DNA from: Branchiostoma floridae
Taxonomy: Eukaryota > Chordata > Leptocardii > Amphioxiformes > Branchiostomatidae
Reading direction: 5' to 3'
NCBI RefSeq assembly: GCF_000003815.2
Contig: NC_049995.1
Location: forward strand, 8,875,802 to 8,939,801
DNA: 64,000 bases
This document shows positions 59,166-64,000 of the stretch, piece after piece; within the stretch, counting starts at the first letter, position 1; every line of letters begins with the position of its first letter. Below the pieces are notes generated by a model. The model worked only from the letters and a program-made list of their open reading frames with translations. It ran no database searches and was not told the origin of the DNA. The position numbers were made by a program, and so were the translations under genes.

Positions 59166-60064
59166 ATATACGTGCCCAGTGTGCCTTTTGTGAAGAGACC
59201 ATTGTACGAACAAGTGTGCTGTCTAGTAGAGCCATGAAAAACAATCATATCAATACACATTTACGTGCATTTCAAACTTCAAATCTTTGCTCTAACTGTA
59301 AAGTTTGACTTGTCCAGTTTGTTTGGGCGAAAAAAATGGGAGGGCAACCCAATTTTAGCATTTCAGTTCAACAGTCAGAAGATTGGACTGACACGATGAT
59401 TTCACCCCATGTCTTAATGGTTCCGTCCAACCAGTGAAGAAGTATTCAGGGGTCAATCACTGGGCAACCGTCACAAATTTTGATGAAATTTTCAAACTAA
59501 TTGATATTCTTTTGTCCTACAGAAAACCGTGCGTTCTGAGCAACATTTGCCGGGGAAAAGAAAAGAAAAACTTCTGTAAAGCAAATATAAATGCACTATG
59601 GGCTCAACTGCGCAACTACGCTAAGACTGGTCCCTCCCCTTTTTACGTCACTGCGGCGGATTTCAAGGATTCTAAGCGTGAAACCGCATTGAAATAGATC
59701 TAAGGGTGTCATTGATGGTAGCTGCATCGTTGTGAAATATAACCTTGCCTGTGGTGTCACAAATACCGACCCTTCACAAGCTAACGTAACAACGCCTCTT
59801 GGGACATGCTTTGCGAGATTAAGGGAAGACTAACTTCTGAAAATCCTGTCAAAAGCCTCGCCTCTAGTACAATCGGCTTTCAGGCTGAGATTGCTTTACT
59901 AATCATGCTTCTTCAAGGCTTTGGTATAGGCTTACACGTGTCGGCGGTTTACAACGGGGTACGGTTTTCAACAGTGATTGATATTCAATATGTTAAGATT
60001 TTGTTATCACTATCGGTGAAATAAGATTTACCCCAAGACGTGTTTATTTAACGTTACGCGCTTT

Positions 60065-60960
60065 CATGTAGCCGGTATAACCGCCCTTCAACGTACCACA
60101 CCAGCTTCTGTGTCTGTATCTGTATCTGTATAGCCGATATTACCACCTTCAGTGTAAAACGCCAGATTTGAATTCTGCATCTGTATATATCTGTATAAAC
60201 CGCGCTTCGGCGTAACACAGCAGCTTCTGTATCTGCATAGCCGGTATAACCGCACTCCGGTGTAACACAGCAGCTTCTGTATCTGTATAGCCTGTATAAC
60301 TACCCTTCAGTGTAACATACAAGCTTCTGTACCTGTATAACCTGTATAACCACCATACGGCATAACACACCAGCATGTGCATCAATATCTGTATACTTTA
60401 TAGCCGGTATAACCTCCCTTTGGTGTAAGACACCAGCTTCTGTATCTGTACATGTATGGCCGATATAACCGCCCTTCGGCGTAACACACCATCTTCTGTA
60501 TCTGTATCTGTATAGCCGATATAACCGCCCTTCGGCGTAACACACCATCTTCTGTATCTGTATCTGCATAGCCGATATAACCGCCCTTCGGCGTAACACA
60601 CCATCTTCTGTATCTGTATCTGTATCTGTATATCCGATATAACCGCCCTTCGGCGTAACACACCAGCTTTGTATCTGTATCTGTATATCCGATATAACCG
60701 TCCTTCGGCGTAACACACCAGCTTCTGTATCTGTATCTGTATCTGTATGGCAGGTATCTTGGCAACCATCATTCGAGTCTGATGCATTTCAGTTGTACAT
60801 TATTAAACTATCAATCTAATCACTTCGGTCGGAATATCTAAAAAATTCTAATAAAAGAATTCAAAAGAGTCCATCCCTACCCAGCATGATTATATTACGT
60901 GTAACACATTAACTTCTGTAGTTGTATCTCCATAACAGGCATAACCACCGATAGGTGTGT
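60065..60960. repeat. Minisatellite, 50-65-base unit
   Basis: At least ten units of GCCGATATAACCGCCCTTCG, GCGTAACACACCA and (TGTATC)n. Regular from 60065 to 60752, then sparse. Pieces reappear at 61201-61245 and 62046-62070 on either side of the gap. Confidence 0.92.
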
Positions 60961-60963
60961 TAA

Positions 60964-61200
60964 TACCCCTGTCACATTTGGCGAAAATCGATCGGACGAC
61001 GATTCTGCGGCAATCGCCCGAGCCCCGCCTATAATTATAACTTTATTGCACAACAATTGTACAAGGTACAAGGTATGGCTTATATGTGACAGGGGCAGTT
61101 TTCAGGTGAAAAATACGCGAAACCCTCTGTCGATCTTAAATATGGCCGATCTTCCATCGATATGCCCGAATGTGACATGTGGATAATGTGGCAGGGGTAT
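60964..61200. mobile_element. MITE with ATACCCCTGTCACATT ends (copy 2)
   Basis: Same terminal repeats as 15110-15303. It is embedded in the CCGGTATAACCGC minisatellite region next to the gap. Confidence 0.8.
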
Positions 61201-61257
61201 AAGCACACCAGCTTCTGTATCTGTATAGCCGGTGTGACAGCGGGGGGGGGGGGGGGG

Positions 61258-62045
61258 NNNNNNNNNNNNNNNNNNNNNNNNNNNNNNNNNNNNNNNNNNN
61301 NNNNNNNNNNNNNNNNNNNNNNNNNNNNNNNNNNNNNNNNNNNNNNNNNNNNNNNNNNNNNNNNNNNNNNNNNNNNNNNNNNNNNNNNNNNNNNNNNNNN
61401 NNNNNNNNNNNNNNNNNNNNNNNNNNNNNNNNNNNNNNNNNNNNNNNNNNNNNNNNNNNNNNNNNNNNNNNNNNNNNNNNNNNNNNNNNNNNNNNNNNNN
61501 NNNNNNNNNNNNNNNNNNNNNNNNNNNNNNNNNNNNNNNNNNNNNNNNNNNNNNNNNNNNNNNNNNNNNNNNNNNNNNNNNNNNNNNNNNNNNNNNNNNN
61601 NNNNNNNNNNNNNNNNNNNNNNNNNNNNNNNNNNNNNNNNNNNNNNNNNNNNNNNNNNNNNNNNNNNNNNNNNNNNNNNNNNNNNNNNNNNNNNNNNNNN
61701 NNNNNNNNNNNNNNNNNNNNNNNNNNNNNNNNNNNNNNNNNNNNNNNNNNNNNNNNNNNNNNNNNNNNNNNNNNNNNNNNNNNNNNNNNNNNNNNNNNNN
61801 NNNNNNNNNNNNNNNNNNNNNNNNNNNNNNNNNNNNNNNNNNNNNNNNNNNNNNNNNNNNNNNNNNNNNNNNNNNNNNNNNNNNNNNNNNNNNNNNNNNN
61901 NNNNNNNNNNNNNNNNNNNNNNNNNNNNNNNNNNNNNNNNNNNNNNNNNNNNNNNNNNNNNNNNNNNNNNNNNNNNNNNNNNNNNNNNNNNNNNNNNNNN
62001 NNNNNNNNNNNNNNNNNNNNNNNNNNNNNNNNNNNNNNNNNNNNN
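61258..62045. other. Assembly gap
   Basis: 788 N. The left edge is a poly-G run, and both edges carry pieces of the CCGGTATAACCGC minisatellite, so the gap probably falls in a collapsed array. Confidence 0.99.
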
Positions 62046-62069
62046 GTCACACCGGTATAACCGCTATTC

Positions 62070-62278
62070 TGCCTAAGGTCACTTAGGTCGTTCGATCGTC
62101 GTACGATTTTGAAGGACAGAAATGTACGTCTCCTGCAAAGTTCAACTGTCTTGGCAAACAAAAAAATTATGCTGCTTTGGATCCATATGAGTGGTTGGTT
62201 CTGTCACGGCCTGCTTGAAAATCCTACATGGCATCAAAATCGTACGGCGATCGCCCGACCTATGTGACCGCGCCCTAA
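62070..62278. mobile_element. GCGCGGTCAC-type MITE (copy 2)
   Basis: GTCGTACGATTTTG and CAAAATCGTACGGCGATCG are inverted near the ends; the right end is TATGTGACCGCGCCCTA. The interior matches 15314-15496. Confidence 0.75.
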
Positions 62279-62745
62279 CACATCGGCTTTGACGGCACGC
62301 GGCGCGGCAGCCACTGACACAGTTTCCCCCAACGGAGTGCACTCTGCCACGTGAACGCTTCGATCATCAAAAGGTTGTCAAGCCTACATTAGGAGTACTA
62401 ACGTGATATATCGGGGCTTGCTTTGAAACAGGTCACCGCAAATATATCACTCTGCGTGTGCTTACTTTGATGTTATGCCGTTGCTAGGGAACACGGTCAT
62501 GATATCATAACCGAGGCTATAAAAGATAAAATCTGATTTTTACCGAAAGTTCAAACGATTTTCAGTATAACATAAATAGATTGTATCAAATGAAATGAAG
62601 AAACACAGTGCATTTATTTAGGGCGTATCTAGGTTACTTCTTTTCGAAATGTTTTCGGGGGGGGGGGCTAGGAAATATTTCGCGAATTCCATTTGTTTGG
62701 ATTTCCAGTGTGTTGATGAACTGAACTGAACCGAACTGATGGATA

Positions 62746-62818
62746 CAGTAGAAGCCGTTTAATTGCACACCCCATTTGCCGGCGTATTTCGTGCAATAAT
62801 CTGAACTGGCTTCTACTG
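62746..62818. mobile_element. 73-base pogo/Tigger-type MITE
   Basis: CAGTAGAAGCC at the left and GGCTTCTACTG at the right, flanked by TA on both sides, with inverted TTGCAC/GTGCAA inside. CAGT termini and TA duplication are typical of the pogo branch of Tc1/mariner. Confidence 0.75.
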
Positions 62819-62829
62819 TACATTGAAGT

Positions 62830-64000
62830 ATCTTTTTACGTTCTTACCCACAATGGCTAAATGCGGTGGTCCTATTTCTTCATCAAAGACTGAAGGTGAA
62901 ATATCATTCCTTGCAGTGACCAGTCTTACTATGGAAGAAACGAAACAACGCTATACTACCCTTTTCCGTCGCAATAGGAAACTGTGCTTGTAAGTGCACA
63001 CCCGTTTAATTAATATATGATGCTGAAAATTACAGTGTTCTGATGCAATTCAAATTTCCATGTTAAACTGCATTTGTTGAATTACTTCGACAGAAATCTT
63101 TAACACAAGACAGAATCACTACCTACCTACACGGCGTAAGTTTACATGGCATAGTCGGAAAAGCCACATTTATTTTCCTTAGGCCTCAGATATATTCACA
63201 TTACCTACTTTGTGAAGAGCGGGTCTATTATAACAAGAACTAGTTGGTGCGCACTCATATAATATTGGGTAAAGGACGAGAAGAGGGGCTATACGTTTTG
63301 TTTGCGGGGGATGTTGTGTTCTGGTAGGGACGATACATATGCATACGTGGGGCGCGTGTGCGCTGGCAAATGAAAACGCAAGATTGGACCGATCGTGACT
63401 GTCCATCACAATTAGCAGTCCAACCAATGAGGGCGTGACAATTATCGGCTCGACCAATGGGAGAGGAGCTGCGTTTACGTTGAAAATTCGCATTTTTATG
63501 CTTTTACTTTTCTACGTTTTGAGAGGTGGGCTGGGCTATGGGATCGGTCCAACGATTAATTATCTCTTTCTATGATAATTGATAAATGTATTAGAGTAAA
63601 ACTTGCGTTCATGTTATTGTAACAATCATTCAAATAATTACAGGTCGAGCTACCAAGTACCTGTTCTAAGCGTATTTGCGAAACAGCGAAAAAAGTCAAA
63701 GGAATCTATAAAAAAACGAAGACTCGTATCAGATACGATTGTGTTATTGCTTTCCAGTAGAATTTTATCGGAAATTGTTCAATTGCATACTGACAAGCTT
63801 AGCCTATTTGCCTACCCATTGTACTTGTCTATCAACAAAGTCTATGAAAAATCAACAAAAGACTATCATTATTTCGTTGCACCGCAATTTTACCTAACAT
63901 ATCTGATAGCATATCTTATTGAATAGTATTGTTATCTTCCTGGAAAAGACATGCTTGCTCATCTATGCAGGTCTTTCCATTGGCGAGATGATAAGAATAT
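62830..64000. other. No exon recognised at the right edge
   Basis: A minus-strand frame near 62840-62950 (ISPSVFDEEIGPPHLAIVG before GTAAG) is exon-like but matches no part of a cyclase. The frame at 63603-63926 (plus) is AT-rich with no recognised protein. Confidence 0.35.

Noticed and set aside
59434-60024. Plus-strand frames of 87 and 72 codons as genes
   Set aside because: No recognisable domain, no convincing splice sites, and AT-rich composition.
60149-60787. Long open frames with repeated YRYRYR / VCYAEGRLYR proteins
   Set aside because: They are translations of the TGTATC/CCGATATAACCGCCC minisatellite in several frames.
63400-63465. Paired CCAAT boxes as the cyclase promoter
   Set aside because: The same block (CTCATTGGTTGxACTGCTAATT) occurs at 48530-48605 inside an intron, so it is a dispersed repeat. 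The missing cyclase N-terminus also would not fit between here and 58864 on what is visible.

Overview
The window is eukaryotic, intron-rich and AT-leaning, with very little coding sequence and a dense load of short non-autonomous transposons, SINEs, LINE tails and tandem arrays. The one gene identified with certainty is a spliced, membrane-bound adenylate cyclase of the animal type 3 class. Together with pol III-derived SINEs (including a 5S rRNA-headed one) and many palindromic MITE families, it suggests an invertebrate deuterostome, most likely a lancelet (Branchiostoma). The genus is an inference, not shown by the sequence. There is no bacterial-style gene organisation, rRNA operon or CRISPR array. 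Three runs of N (48883-49044, 49873-50374, 61258-62045) are assembly gaps.

Layout. 1-5297: repeats, including a 0.9-kb element with four paired octamer motifs; it also forms the intron beyond the only other clear coding exon. 5298-6780 (minus): a 488-codon exon of an unrecognised, disordered protein. 7.1-43 kb: mostly mobile-element debris, satellites and minisatellites, with two or three candidate promoters or first exons (about 24.6 kb minus, 28.7-29.0 kb in both directions, weakly 21.85 kb minus). 43297-58864 (minus): 21 exons of the adenylate cyclase, from TM6 to the stop codon, 850 residues, all splice phases consistent. 59-64 kb: LINE tail, a 50-65-bp minisatellite interrupted by a gap, MITEs, and no exon found for the missing N-terminus (about 295 residues by comparison with vertebrate type 3 enzymes).

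How it fits together. The cyclase has a complete C1a domain with both metal-binding aspartates, a second six-helix membrane block, and a C2a domain that lacks the metal aspartate but keeps the adenine-binding and transition-state residues. This is the usual division of labour in the cytosolic C1/C2 pair that makes cAMP from ATP. The most unusual structure lies in its introns: just downstream of two separate 5' splice sites there are GTGTGCA-rich tandem arrays whose units contain copies of the exon end and splice donor. One array carries three versions of the TM12-coding exon end. No functional partner for the cyclase could be recognised in the window.
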